Shown: positions 29,949 through 41,185 of the stretch, piece by piece
Layout: every line of letters begins with the position of its first letter
How positions within the stretch are numbered: position 1 is the stretch's first letter
Source of the DNA: Hydra vulgaris
Lineage: Eukaryota; Cnidaria; Hydrozoa; Anthoathecata; Hydridae
NCBI RefSeq assembly: GCF_038396675.1
Contig: NC_088921.1
Span: forward strand, 20,655,001-20,719,000
Length of the DNA: 64,000 nucleotides
Reading direction: 5' to 3'
The notes under the pieces: generated by a model
What the model was told of the DNA's origin: nothing
What the model saw: the letters and a program-made list of their open reading frames with translations, nothing else
The model's database searches: none
Program-made: the position numbers and the translations under genes

Positions 29949-31794
29949 GATTCTTGATCTTAGGTATAAAACTGAGCTAGTGATCACCTTTAGTGAGGTC
30001 TACGTGCCTTATTAGTGATTACTAAGTGTTTACCTTACCCCTTCAGCGGGTTGCCGGTACGGCAACTTGAGCTTGTAGAGGTTTACGAGAGAGTGAGTTT
30101 AAGTGCGATTTGTGTGTTTTTTGTGTGTTAAGAGGTCTACTAGCCTTCAGAGTGACAGAGAGGTTATTTATACATTTAGAGTGAACTAATCATAACTTTA
30201 AAAAGTCCATCAACTTTAAACTAACCGGACAGTAATGTCTAAATTAAAAGCTATGCTCAAGCAACAGCTTCAAAAACGGATGAGTTCAGTAGCTTAAAAA
30301 ACACCCTGCTGAGTAACTTAGAGAAAAATATAGCATAAGGCGACATTCTTTCAGCAATTGAAGATGTCGGACTCGACAAGGACTTTGAAGGGTTTCAAAT
30401 AATTTGAAGTGGGACTATGATTAAAATAGTAATGAGAACAAAAAAGGCAAAACATTTTCTTTAAAAGAAGGGGCTTACTAATAATGGTCTGCACCACCGT
30501 TATTATAATTCTTTTCCTACTAGAAATACTAGTTAGCGAGTGGCTGTGTCCGTGATAGGCCTTCCACTTGAAAAGAAGTTCTTTCCCGTCTAGAAAGCGT
30601 TAGAGAAACTAGGCTATGGAAAGCACATACATACTAGACCGGTTTATAGACATACGCCTAAACATATGACTCCATATTATTCAGAATAGAAGTGGCAGTC
30701 ATGGACAATTTTGTGCAGCCAATACCAAAGCAAATAAACTAAAGGGAACAATGTTAGAGCAATATATACTAGACAAGAGGAAGCAGGAAGTGTACCAAAG
30801 GAAGAGAAACCTATCGAAGAAATAAATGAAGAAGCACAACCAAGTAAAGAGACAATCAAAGAAGTAGTGGAACAACCCGTAGATATGATTATAGTTTAGA
30901 GTAAAGTGACTCACCCGTAGAGTGTTTAGTTATAAAGTGTAAAACACAAGAGTGTGTAGAAAAAATAATAAAAGATATTGCCAAAGTAACAAATGAAACA
31001 GAAGATGTGTGCACACCAACATGTACCAAGATTATCATTATATACTGAAACCATCACACATAAACAAAATATACCGTAAACTAGCAATAAAGAAGAAATA
31101 GAGCAAGTAGTTAATTTACCATCCAAAGATCTAAATAGATAACAAGCGATAGAAAATTATTACAATGATTATAAACACGAAAAACAAAATCAATGTATTT
31201 GTAGTTGAACTATCAAAAGAATTTGAAACCATGAGTTACCAAGATATATGGTGTTATAAGGCAAATTTTTTTCACGATTTTAGTAAAAACAATTGCAGCA
31301 ATGAAGATTTAAATATTTATGTTCGGTATAGAAGAGCTGAGTATGAAAAACAAAAAATGGAACGAAGACAAGAAGATAAAGAACAAAAACAAGCAAATCT
31401 AAAAATATACGAAGAAGGAAAAATAGCAAGACGAAAAGAAATGGAGATGTATATGCTAGAATAAAATCAAAAACCAAAAAATTTAATAAATAATCGAGAC
31501 GAATGGTTTTAAAAAAATGTCTCAGAAAAAAACATAATAAATAAACATTTAGAATTACAAAAATAAATTCGAAAAACTATAATAAAAATTATAAAACTAT
31601 ACTAAAAACCAAACAAATACCTTTATTTATTTTAAAATATATCTATATATAAAACTTTATAATAAGTGCTTCTTAGTTTCGGCTTTGTAGCAATATAAAA
31701 CACGTTTAAAAACAAAAAATAAATCTATCTTGTAGGACCCTGTGTAAGCCAGATATCAGCTGCAGGTATCCCTAGATGAAAAGAAAAAAAAAAA
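29949..31794 (+). mobile_element. ORF1-only element F (1.85 kb)
   Basis: Starts GATTCTTGATCTTAGG after U2 nt 47 and ends CCTAGATGAAAAG plus poly(A) before U2 nt 36. The 5' UTR (29949-30234) has the U2-like TTTACCTTACCCCTTCAGCGG (in part, 30029-30056). Its 3' tail AGGACCCTGTGTAAGCC matches the SINE tail, and TTTCGGCTTTGTAGCAA (about 31677-31693) also resembles the SINE. No RT or endonuclease is found. Confidence 0.83.
30235..31464 (+). pseudogene. ORF1 with extra C-terminal domain, element F
   Basis: Heavily mutated. From the ATG at 30235, a shifted frame reads KSYAQATASKTDEF, LKNTLLSNLEKN, EDVGLDKDFEGFQII, IKIVMRTKKAKHF, RVAVSVIGLPLEKKFFPV and LGYGKHIHTRPVYRHTP, then YYSE before another shift. 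The best-preserved part (31165-31464, 99 codons) is the C-terminal domain: MSYQDIWCYKANFFHDF, then YVRYRRAEYEKQKMERRQE and a Lys/Glu-rich helix-like end. Spacing and the aromatic/Arg pattern match C2 (MYAYNIKNFK...CRKTEWEQRR) and E1. Function unknown. Confidence 0.78.
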
Positions 31795-31946
31795 ATATCT
31801 CTTCTTATCAGTTTATTATCTGGTACGCCGGCACAGTTCGGCTCATATATTCCTATGATTTTTTGAATTAGGTCATGGGATCAAAGGTTTACCTTGTCCC
31901 GACCACGGGTTGCCTCGGCTTTGCACTACTGCTGAGCGCGGCCCAG
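31795..31946 (+). ncRNA. U2: U2 snRNA gene, 3' fragment nt 36-187
   Basis: 152 nt from ATATCTCTTCTT to GCGCGGCCCAG, the mirror copy of 20489-20640. The segment TTTACCTTGTCCCGACC (near 31890-31906) is the U2 stretch resembled by the ORF1-only 5' UTRs. Confidence 0.93.
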
Positions 31947-32356
31947 ATTGAAAATAAGAAAAACTTTTGACTTTCAGAGTGTCCAACATCGCTACTGGTC
32001 TCAACTGCTGCTGATGATGATGCTGACGAAAATGATTGGTCTCAGCTTTGCACTACTGCTGAGCGCGGCCCAGATTAAAAATAAGAAAAACTTTTGACTT
32101 TCAGAGTGTCCAACATCGCTACTGGTCTCAGCTGCTGCTGATGATGATGCTGACGAAAATGATTGGTCTCAGCTTTGCACTACTGCTGAGCGCGGCCCAG
32201 ATTAAAAATAAGAAAAACTTTTGACTTTCAGAGTGTCCAACATCGCTACTGGTCTCAGCTGCTGCTGCTGATGATGACGACGAAAATGATTAGACGTACT
32301 AATTCAAACCACAAGTACATTGTTGAAGACGGCGTCAGTCCGACTATGTCTGCGGT
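31947..32356 (+). repeat. U2 spacer expanded by a 127-bp tandem repeat
   Basis: Further U2 3' ends terminate at 32073 and 32200 (period 127), then a normal promoter-proximal region runs to the U2 start at 32357. Mirror of 20079-20488. No gene. Confidence 0.85.
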
Positions 32357-32384
32357 GTCGCTTTTTAGCCTAATGGATAAGATC
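32357..32384 (+). ncRNA. U2: U2 snRNA gene, 5' fragment nt 1-28
   Basis: GTCGCTTTTTAGCC at the start, identical to its mirror 20051-20078, cut by B2'. Confidence 0.92.
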
Positions 32385-32472
32385 TAAAGGTGTCATCTTG
32401 GGATTTATTAGCATTTTGACGAGCTGGTAACCGTATTTAAGGATTAGTGATTATATAACTTTACTGTGTATT

Positions 32473-32734
32473 GCAGTTATGTAACTGGTGTGAGTGATTT
32501 TTAGAGTGATTAAGTTTGTATTGAGCGAAAGTTTATTACTTAAGGTATCAGTAACAGCCAAGTAAATGGATTCTTCCATGGAAGGCACTTCTTCATCTGA
32601 AATGCAGTTATGTAACTGGTGTGAGTGATTTTTAGAGTGATTAAGTTTGTATTGAGCGAAAGTTTATTACTTAAGGTATCAGTAACAGCCAAGTAAATGG
32701 ATTCTTCCATGGAAGGCACTTCTTCATCTGAAAT
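32473..32734 (+). repeat. 131-bp tandem duplication at the ORF1 start of B2'
   Basis: Units 32473-32603 and 32604-32734 both contain GCAGTTATGTAACTGG and the first ORF1 codons (MDSSMEGTSSSEM). The left arm has one copy. The upstream ORF1 start (32566) is therefore a dead duplicate; the one at 32697 is in frame with the rest. Confidence 0.9.
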
Positions 32735-33855
32735 GGAAAAACCAAACGATGACATCCCGGTGGACTCTTGTCCTCAAAACGACGAAATAAATAAAACAAT
32801 TATGCAGGAAAGAAGCTATGCTCAAGCTGCGTTATCAAAAGATAAAGAACCTATTAAAGAATTTTTTAAGCTTGATATAACTTTGTTATGCAAGCTATCA
32901 ATAAAAGTTTCCCTTCATGATGTTTTATGTTCTCTTGAAGAGGAGAACCTTGATGAAGAACTTGAAGGTGCCCAACTGTTAAGAAAGGGAGAACTCCATA
33001 AAATTGTTAAGAAAACAAATAATGCTAAAAATAGATTTTTAGAAAGAGGTCTTTCCATTAACGGTTTTTATCAACGCTTTTTTCACTAAACACCAAGACG
33101 AGAGCCGAGCATTCATGTTTACGTATCAATCTTAGGTCTCCCAATTGCTGCTAAACTTGCTCAGATTGGAAAGGACCTTGAAGAAGAGGGATACGGGAAA
33201 CATTTAAAAACGTATCCAATCAAGAAAGCAACACCGACTAAAGAAACCCAGTATTACTCAGGTACTTTAATGGCTGTTATGGAAAAACTACATAAAGATA
33301 TACCAAGATTTATAAAGTTATGTTATAGGCTATACATATATTATGTTAAGGCTTTATATTTATAAAGTTAATGTAAAGGCTATATATACAGGACAACCAT
33401 TTAAGGAAAAAAAGCAAGAAAGTAACATAATACCAGTAACAAGCTCCGCAAACCCCTCCTATGAAGAAACAAAATCAGTTGATGTAAATTTAGAACAACA
33501 AGAACCTAAAACAACAACTAAAAATCTTGAAGAACAAAAAATTTTGATAAAAAGCGACTTAACTACAAAACCAACAAATGAAAATAAGATAAAACAAAAT
33601 GAAACAAACTCTACAAAAATATTGATAGAGAACAATCAAAACGATCTTTGTGATACGGATGGTGACTCTGTGGACGATGGTTTCACGGAAACAAATAATA
33701 AAAATAAAAATAAAAAACCCACTGACGATAAATTCAAAATTCAAGAATCTAAAAGAACAAACATAGTGACGAATCTGCATAGAAACGAATCTAAAAGTCA
33801 ACTAAAATATAATTATATGCAAAACCTAATTAAAAACCATGCAAAAACCAAATAA
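32697..33855 (+). pseudogene. ORF1 of B2' (mirror copy)
   Basis: Same protein and same lesions as 18711-19869: stop after NGFYQRFFH (33087) and a last segment 33343-33855 with AIYTGQPFKEK and DSVDDGFTET. Exact identity of two dead ORFs shows the duplication is younger than their inactivation. Start chosen at the downstream unit of the 131-bp duplication. Confidence 0.88.
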
Positions 33856-33967
33856 AAATAGAAAACAAATAAAACCAAACAAAAATATAAAATAAAAAAC
33901 CAAAAAAAGGATAAAACAATTAAAAACAAAAAAAAAATACAAAATAAAAAAAAAACCTCAATAAAAA

Positions 33968-35640
33968 ATGGATGAAGTTAAAATTACAACTTTCAATGAA
34001 AATGGTCTTAACGACATTATAGGAAACGAAGAAAAATTTTTAACTTACTAGCAAATAATGACAGTAATGTATTCTGTTTACAAGAAACACACTGTATAAA
34101 TGAAAAAGAACAACACTGGACAACGGAATGGCACCTATTAACGCAAGGCTCAGCTTTGTGGAATCATAGCACAAATAAAGTAAAAGGAGTCGCAATACTC
34201 ACAAAAAAAAGAACTAAATTCAGAGAGGTTACTCAAGATAACAATGGTAGGATAATTGCGACAAATGCTAAGATTAATAACAGCAACATAAGAATTATCA
34301 ATGTTTATTGTCCAAACGTTCCAACAGAAATAGAAAAATTCTATGGATACCTAAATAAACATTTCAGGATATGCGACTCGTTGATACTAGCAGGAGATTT
34401 CAATACAGTTGAAAATTTGGAAAAAGACAGTCAAGGCGGGGATTCATTAAATAAAAACAACTCTTTAGGAACGTTTAATCTAAAGAATTTTACTAGTAAG
34501 TATGAAATAATAGATTCCTATAGAAAACTAAACCCATTAGGTACAGATTTTACCTACGAAGACAAGCAATTTAAGAGTCGTATTGGCAGAATTTACATTT
34601 CAAAGAGTATCACAAATAATATTTCGTATAAGATAATTGAGACTCAACTGAGTTATCATAAAATGTACCAATGTCGATTCGCACTATCTGTTGCGCACAA
34701 AAGGGGACCAGGTTACTGGCACCTCAATATATATCTATTGAACGACCTAAAATTTGAAAATTAGATTAAAATAGATTTTGAAAAACACAAAACGTCCAAG
34801 GACCAATACGAAAATACAAACCAGTTTTAGGAAATGGTTAAATATGGAATTAAACAAATCGCAATAAAAAGATCAAAAGAACTAAAGATAGAGAAGGAAA
34901 ACATCATCAAATCATTTGAAATAGAAATAGAAATAGAGAAAGAATAAGAAAAGCAAGACAAAAAAAAAGGTAACAATGCTAATGAGTGAAATAAGAAGAC
35001 TAAAAGAAGACAAAGGCGTCTTCATTAGGACAAAACAACAAATAGTCGAAGAGGGAGAGATATTCAAAATCACTCTTCATGATGGAGAAAACTAATCAAA
35101 AAAGGAAAACAATCACTGAAATCTACGATGGCGATATAACTCACAGTGATACAATAAATGTTCAAAATACATTAAGAAAGTATTATTTTAACTCGTACTC
35201 AGAAAAAATAGTAAACAAAGAAAAACAAGAACTTTTCTTAAATAATATTAAAAATCCGCTTTCAGATGAAGAAAATATACATCTAAATAAAAAAATTACA
35301 ATTGAAGAATTGCACGAAGCAGCTCTATCTTTAAAAACAGGGAAAACACCAGGCATTGTTGAAATCCACGTTGAATTCTATCAAAAATTTTGGCTGCTAT
35401 ATGGGTCTCAGTTTACAGAATTGGCAAACGAACATCTTTTTAATGTGGACAAACAACAATCATGGTCACAAAGAACAGCCTTGGTTAGTCTTCTACCTAA
35501 AGAATGTGATCTGAAATAAAGCTTTGTCCAGGAAAATCCTTTAACATCATAAAAACTATATTTTTAACAAGCATTGAAGAGCTTTAAAAAGGAGATACGA
35601 TACTAAAAGTATATAAAATTATTACAAATACAGTAATAAC
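33968..35640 (+). pseudogene. ORF2 of B2' with RT core deleted (mirror copy)
   Basis: ATG at 33968 (MDEVKITTFNENGLND). Endonuclease block 34156-34764 with RIINVYCPNVP, AGDFNTVEN and RGPGYWHLN; linker/pre-RT 35079-35519 to LLPKECDLK; then TAA and the C-terminal FNIIKTIFLTSIEEL. The deletion joint is identical to that of B2, so it predates the inversion-duplication. It contains no RT catalytic motif. Confidence 0.87.
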
Positions 35641-35875
35641 AGAACTCTGGCGTGCAAGTAACGCAAAATTAAAGAAAAATAAAGATATAAAAATAAAAAC
35701 CAAATAAAACCAAATCAAAAATGAAAAAACAATGAAAGAAAAAGAAAAATATATAACAACAAAACAAAAATAAAAATTATAAACTAATACCTTCTAGGGC
35801 CTTGGACTAATTGGTAAATTAAAAAAAAAAAAATTAATAAAAAAAAAAAAATTGGAAAAAAAAAAAAAAAAAAAA

Positions 35876-35887
35876 GTATCTGTTCTT
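35876..35887 (+). other. 12-bp U2 remnant (nt 36-47) between B2' and SINE
   Basis: GTATCTGTTCTT; the mirror position in the left arm has decayed to a TTAATTGTTCTT-like sequence. Confidence 0.85.
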
Positions 35888-36197
35888 ATTGCGGCTCCGG
35901 ACCATCTCTCTATAGGTTTCGGTGTTGTTAGAAAGCAAAAACAGCACAAGATCAAATCGGTTAAAGTCGATAGAGGTTCTTGGCGTAGTAGCTTTTTCAG
36001 TGTCTCCTTCTACGTCCGGAAATCTAAAAGCGATATAAAACGGAAATCTAACGGCAAATAAAACCTTAAATGGGCCTAAACAAACCCTTAAATGGGCCAA
36101 AAAACCCTTAAATGGGCCAAAATACGGAATCTCGACTCCCAAATAACACTACTTTCTAGGGCCCTGTGTAAGTCTGGTTTCAGCTTTAGGTCACTTA
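35888..36197 (+). mobile_element. S-type SINE-like element S1 (internal deletion, no poly(A))
   Basis: Head ATTGCGGCTCCGGACC is present; a 40-60-bp middle part is missing and replaced by ATATAAAACGGAAATC. Three CTTAAATGGGCC repeats and TAGGGCCCTGTGTAAG follow. It lacks a poly(A) and fuses directly to U2 spacer (AGATGATGACGACG). Confidence 0.8.
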
Positions 36198-36307
36198 GAT
36201 GATGACGACGACGAGAATGATTAGACGTACTAATTCAAACCACAAGTACATTGTTGAAGACGGCGTCAGTCCGACAATGTCTGCAGTGTCAGTTATCGCT
36301 TTACGGC
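36198..36307 (+). promoter_or_regulatory. Partial U2 spacer and U2 nt 1-13
   Basis: The last 97 bp of the spacer lead to a U2 start at 36295 (ATCGCTTTACGGC), which breaks off at nt 13 and is joined to the middle of another SINE (GAATCGGTTAAAG). Confidence 0.82.
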
Positions 36308-36592
36308 GAATCGGTTAAAGTCGATAGAGGTTCTTGGCGTAGTCGCTTTTTCAGTGTCTTCTTCTACGTCCGGAAATCTCAAAGCGTCCACTCCGGACGA
36401 GAAATGGAGATAAACCAATAAGTTGGCGCTGCCCTGTTTCCGCTAAGTGGCAAATAAAACCTTAAATGGGCCTAAACAAACCCTTAAATGGGCCAAAAAA
36501 CCATGAAATGGGCCAAAATGCGGAATCTCAACTCTCAAATAATACTACTTTCTAGGGCCCTGTGTAAGTCTGGTTTTAGCTTTACGTCACTC
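36308..36592 (+). mobile_element. S-type SINE-like element S2, head missing
   Basis: Begins at the CGGTTAAAGTCGATAGAGG region, keeps GTTTCCGCTAAGTGGC, the CTTAAATGGGCC repeats and the tail, and again fuses to U2 spacer without a poly(A). With S1 it forms a two-copy SINE/spacer repeat. Confidence 0.8.
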
Positions 36593-36690
36593 AGATGATG
36601 ACGACGACGAAAATGATTTGACGTACTAATTCAAACCACAAGTACATTGTTGAAGACGGCGTCAGTCCGACAATGTCTGCAGTGTCAGTT
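36593..36690 (+). promoter_or_regulatory. Partial U2 spacer / promoter
   Basis: About 98 bp of promoter-proximal spacer, almost identical to 36198-36294, upstream of the U2 start at 36691. No gene. Confidence 0.75.
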
Positions 36691-36718
36691 ATCGCTTTAC
36701 GGCCTAATGGCTAAGATC
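36691..36718 (+). ncRNA. U2: U2 snRNA gene, 5' fragment nt 1-28 (possibly to 47)
   Basis: ATCGCTTTACGGCCTAATGG then CTAAGATC. The following TTTATATGTTCTT may be decayed U2 nt 29-47, in which case G1 starts at 36732. Confidence 0.92.
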
Positions 36719-36791
36719 TTTATATGTTCTTTTTAATAGCGGAGACAGCGATTTAGGAAGTGAAAATAGTTTTAGTGTAGTTTTTATTATC

Positions 36792-38132
36792 ATGGTGTTA
36801 CTTGTTAAGTTTTGGTTTATAATTGAGATTAGTATTAACGAGCAATCTAAAGTCTTTCTCAAGAAAATAGAAAAGTTAGCAAAAGGTGAAGTAATGTTTG
36901 AAGACGTCGACATGGGGTACAGCTTTGACGACAAAAATGTGGAAGATTCGGGAGACGAGGAGATTCCTCGACGGATGCAGGCGAAAGCTCTGCCGAAAAA
37001 ATCAAAACCGTGCGACAAATTTGTGGTTTCGACGGACGAAGAGAAGACTCCAAAACCAATACAGGCGGAAGCCCTGCCAAAATTTTTAATATCTACGGAC
37101 CTTAACGGACCAACCGCATTGAAAAGGTACGCTAGCGCAACTAAATTTTCGATTGAAGACGCAAAAAATAATAATGATATCGATTCGAAAAAAATTCTAC
37201 CTAAATCCCTGTTATGCAGGCTGCAAAAAAAAATAACAATTAATGAAAATTTGTTTGCATTAGAAAAAGAAGGTATGGCAGCCGATCTGGAAGGTCTGCA
37301 GTTGATACATGGGAATTTTGTTTTGGAGATGAGGACCGAGACAACAAGGAACCTTCTTATTGAGAGGAGATTCGTTATTACCCGTCTGCATCACACCTAC
37401 AACAAATCAAATCTTGAAAGAGCGCTGACCTCCAGAATCCGTGTTTCGGTGTTTGGCCTTCCGATCGAGGATAAACATCTGATTGTCGGAAAAATCTTGC
37501 AGCGATTGGGTTACCGCAGGCATGTGTATACAAAGCCTGTCATGAGGAAAACTCCTGTAAGTAGATTACTCTACTATTCGGTAATCCTTGTGGCGGTAAT
37601 GGAACACATGTCGGGACTCATTCCAACTCATCTGAATATAAACGGCTACAACGTTAGAGTTTAGCACAATAACTAGACTGGGCAATTTCCAACAGCCACA
37701 GTAGCACAGCCTTTAACCTTTTTGTACAAAGATCAACCGACCCAATCGATGGCCACAATTCCGGTCTACCTCATCATTGAAGAACGAACAACAAAAATTG
37801 TGACAGCACCATTCTCACCTGAAACACCATGCACCACCCAACCGATAGCTACCTCTACCGTAACTCCTGACCCACCTTATTCACCAACCAAAAAAGAGCT
37901 CTCTAAAATCATTCTCACTAATGTTCAAGAAACCCAAAGTGACCAAGTTGTGACTGATAAAGTACCAAGCAGTTTTGATGAGTCCAACGAAGAAAACGAA
38001 ACTGGCGATGACGGAGGGGCATACCAGAAAATAAACCGAAAAAGAAAAAAGCAACGAAAAGCGAGAAGAGAAGCAAGAGCGAAAAGGAGAACAGCTCACG
38101 GAAACGTAAAACACCGGCTAGGGTTGCGGTGA
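36792..38132 (+). pseudogene. ORF1 of G1 (two in-frame stops)
   Basis: One frame of 446 codons from ATG 36792 is interrupted only by TAG at 37662 and 37674. N-terminal segment EISINEQSKVFLKKIEKL, then LKRYASATKFS (the family version of SYAQAA, about residue 115), the core KSLLCRLQKK to EGLQLIHGNFVLEM, SRIRVSVFGLPIEDKHLIVGK and YYSVILVAVMEHM, then GYNVRV. A Pro/Thr-rich middle follows, and a strongly basic end (RKRKKQRKARREARAKRR) likely to bind RNA or act as nuclear signal. G3 has the same layout, so the whole length is one protein. Confidence 0.88.
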
Positions 38133-38274
38133 GAGCCTTTCAATTTTATTTATTTTATTTAATTCTTCACGAAATTTGTTTTTGATAATAGCCAACCTAA
38201 GTTTGTGATTTTATATTTTCAATAAGAATTTCTTTATTTTAATTCAATCTCATAAAAAAACTTTGTCATGAAAA

Positions 38275-41111
38275 ATGGAAGTAAGAATTCTAACGCTGAA
38301 CGTGAATAGCTTTTGGCACCTAAATGTTTCTCTATTAAGCGACCACGCTTTTAAAGCGAAATTGGAAAGCGATTTTGAACAAGAAAGAAATAATAAAAAC
38401 AATTGCATCAATAGCAATCAATGGTGGGATATTACAAAATCCCGCTTAAAGTTGATTGTTCTAGAAACATCTAAAAGAAAAAAGCGCGAACTAAAGAGCA
38501 AACAAAATAACATTCGAAAACAAATTGAAATTGAAAACCAAAAACCAGAAAGTGACTAGGAAACACTTGAAGACCTAAAATCTGAGATTCAAGAACTCGT
38601 CTAAGGCGTGGGCGTTTTCGTCAGAACGAAGCAAACCCTGGCAGAGAAGGGCGAAAAAACTTCCAAAGCTCTCTTTCATATATAAAAAACAACCAAATAA
38701 AAAAAGTTATAAACCAAATTTAAGATGGCGATGTCATGCAAACGGACACCGTTCATATAATAGAAACAATCGAAAATTTTACAAAAACTTATACAAAGAA
38801 AAAAAGCTAAATAATAAAAAGCAAAACCAGTTTCTAAAAAACATCACAAGTTCGCTCTCCGATAATCAAAATGCGTTTTTAAACATCCCGTTTAGCAGCG
38901 AGGAGCTTTTAAACGCGGCCATGTCTTTAAACAAACGTAACACACCAGGGATAGACGGCCTCCCAGTTGAATTCTATCAAGAATGCTGGGATGTTTACGG
39001 AGAAGAACTAACCGTTCTCATGAACGCTTACGCCTTCGAAGTAAACAACGAGCTGTCATGGTCCCAAAGGACGGCGCTGATAAGTCTTCTTCCTAAAGAG
39101 GGAGATCTGACTGCGCTGCCGAACTTGCGACCGATATCCCTGCTGTGCACGGACTATAAAACAGCCACAAAAGCCCTCGCCGTGAGGCTATCAAATGTAC
39201 TCAACACTATCCTCGGACCGTCGCAAAAGTGCTCGGTACCGGGAAGAAACATATTCTGCAACATTTGTCTGGTTAGAGATTTAATACAATACACTAACGA
39301 GAATAGTATCGATGGTGTCCTGATTACTATTGACGAGGAAAAAGCCTTCGACAAAAACGACAGGAGCTACCTGGTCAAAACACTTCAGAAATTCAATCTA
39401 CGCAAAAAATTTATTAGCTCTATTAAACAAACAATAAAAAACACCCAATCTATTATCTTTAGTAACGGCTACATGAGCAAGCCGTTCAGTATAAGCAGAG
39501 GAGTTCGCCAAGGGGACTCGATATCCCTTATGCTTGACTGCCTGGTTGTGGAGTCGCTGGCCCTAGACATCAGAAACAATCCTGATGTGGATGGCATTCC
39601 TCTTCCAGGAACTAAACACAAATTAAAAGTCTCCCAATATGCAGATGACACCACGATGTTCCTGAGGAACCTGAAGTCGATCGAATGCGTTTTTAAAACG
39701 CTAGACAACTTCGAGGAAGCCTTAGGCTCAAACATAAACAAAAATAAAACGAAAGGCCTGGCGTTGGGTGGTTTCAATCACATTCACTACGAAAACACAG
39801 CCAGAGTGTTGAAACAAAAGTGTTTCAACATCAACTGGTGCAACGCCACCGGCATCAAAGTTTTAGGAATATCCTTCCACGCCGACCTAGCTTACACCGC
39901 TGGGCGTGAATTGGAAGAAACCCGTTGAAAGCTTTAGGAAAAAAATCAAAAGTTTTAAATACCGGAACATATCTTTGAGATGCAAGATTTTGTAAACACT
40001 CTTGCACTCTCAAAGGTATAGTTCTTGGCCAACGGCTTCCCAATCAGCGAAACAATTTCCAAACAAATAAAAAAAGAAATATGCGCGAACCTCTGGCAAA
40101 GCGAATACGCACAACCATTAAAATATGACATCTTAAATATACACATTGATAAAGAAGGACTAGGCATCCTTGATACTAAAAAACAGTGCTTAGACCTCCG
40201 AACCAAAAACATCTTTTTAATAAAGGAACAAGAAACTCTCACGAGTCTTGTTTCATCCAAAACTACTATTTAGCCGACGACCTAACTAGAAGAGCAAAAA
40301 GCAATTACCCCCAATGGTTGTTTCTAACCAGAAACAACTTTCCAAAATCAATTAATGACCTTTCCATATACTACAAAGATGTTGTTGAGATAATTAAAAC
40401 CAACGATAAAATTTTTGAGATAAAAACCAAAAACTCCAAAAACATATATGCGATTGTCAGCATGTTTAGGGAAAGCATACACATCCAAAATATACAAATG
40501 GCATGGGATGCGAAGCTTTAAAAATCACTTCCGTGTAAAAAAATATGGGATAGAAGTTTTAAATCCTATGCCAGCGGACTTAGCAAAAACGTCCTCTGGA
40601 GAATACTAACAAACTCGCTTCCGACTCTTGAAAAGAATCAGAGTTGGAGGAAAAACAGAGGACGAAGAAACGCTAACTGCAAAACCTGCGGTGCAGTAAA
40701 AACAATTTACACCCGTTTATCCACTGCAAGAAAGCTAGATCGGTTTGGAAGGCTTTCAAAAATATTTATGAAAAGCTCATAACAGAGCAAAACTTTAACA
40801 TAGTTCGTGAGGTCTTTCTGACAAATATAGACCTTTTGTCAAAGAAGGACCACACTGCTAAAATAGCTATAACCCTTGCCAACGTAATAACTTCAAAGTT
40901 ATTTTGGGCCAGAAACATGAAATTAAAAGAAAACAAAATTATACCCTCTGCAAGAGTTGTAGAGGTCATTAAAAAAGAAATTAGAAACATCTGGCAGATA
41001 AATTACAACATATATTTAAGGAAAATCAACGTGGAAATGTTTCACGAACAGCTTTCAATCAACAACGCGATAAGCGATAAGAATATGCAAAACCTTGTGT
41101 TCCTTGTTTAA
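38275..41111 (+). pseudogene. ORF2 of G1: endonuclease deleted, RT well preserved
   Basis: MEVRILTLNVN, the first endonuclease strand, runs directly into FWHLNVSLLSDHAF, which normally lies after the endonuclease, removing about 220 residues in frame. After a damaged linker, 38921-39928 is a clean 335-codon RT: NTPGIDGLPVEFYQ, RPISLLCTDYK, TIDEEKAFDKND (motif A), GVRQGDSISLML (motif B), QYADDTTMF with intact YADD (about residue 241) and KTKGLALGGFN. The C-terminal third (39955-41111) has LDTKKQCLDLR and a damaged CCHC finger NCKTCGAVKTIYTRLSTARK. It is the best-kept RT in the window. Confidence 0.9.
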
Positions 41112-41185
41112 GGAAGAAATTTTAACCATGTTTTGATTAATCTGTATATTTGTAAATTCTTTTTAAATTTTAACTAAACGAAAAA

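Larger units (their letters stand above)
32385..35875 (+). mobile_element. Family B LINE copy B2' (mirror of B2, 3.5 kb)
   Basis: Identical in layout and predicted peptides to B2 on the other strand, longer by a 131-bp duplication spanning the ORF1 start. It ends in four A-runs (35820-35875) before the 12-bp U2 remnant. The stretch 35536-35800 holds the ORF2 C-terminal remnant and the tail TTCTAGGGCCTTGGACTA. Confidence 0.87.
31765..36197. repeat. Right arm of a 4.4-kb inverted duplication
   Basis: Reverse complement of 16311-20664. It ends inward at the F tail (CCTAGATG) and outward at the SINE 3' end (CAGCTTTAGGTCACTT), where the flanks become unrelated: the left arm runs into a SINE poly(A), the right into U2 spacer. 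Confidence 0.9.
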
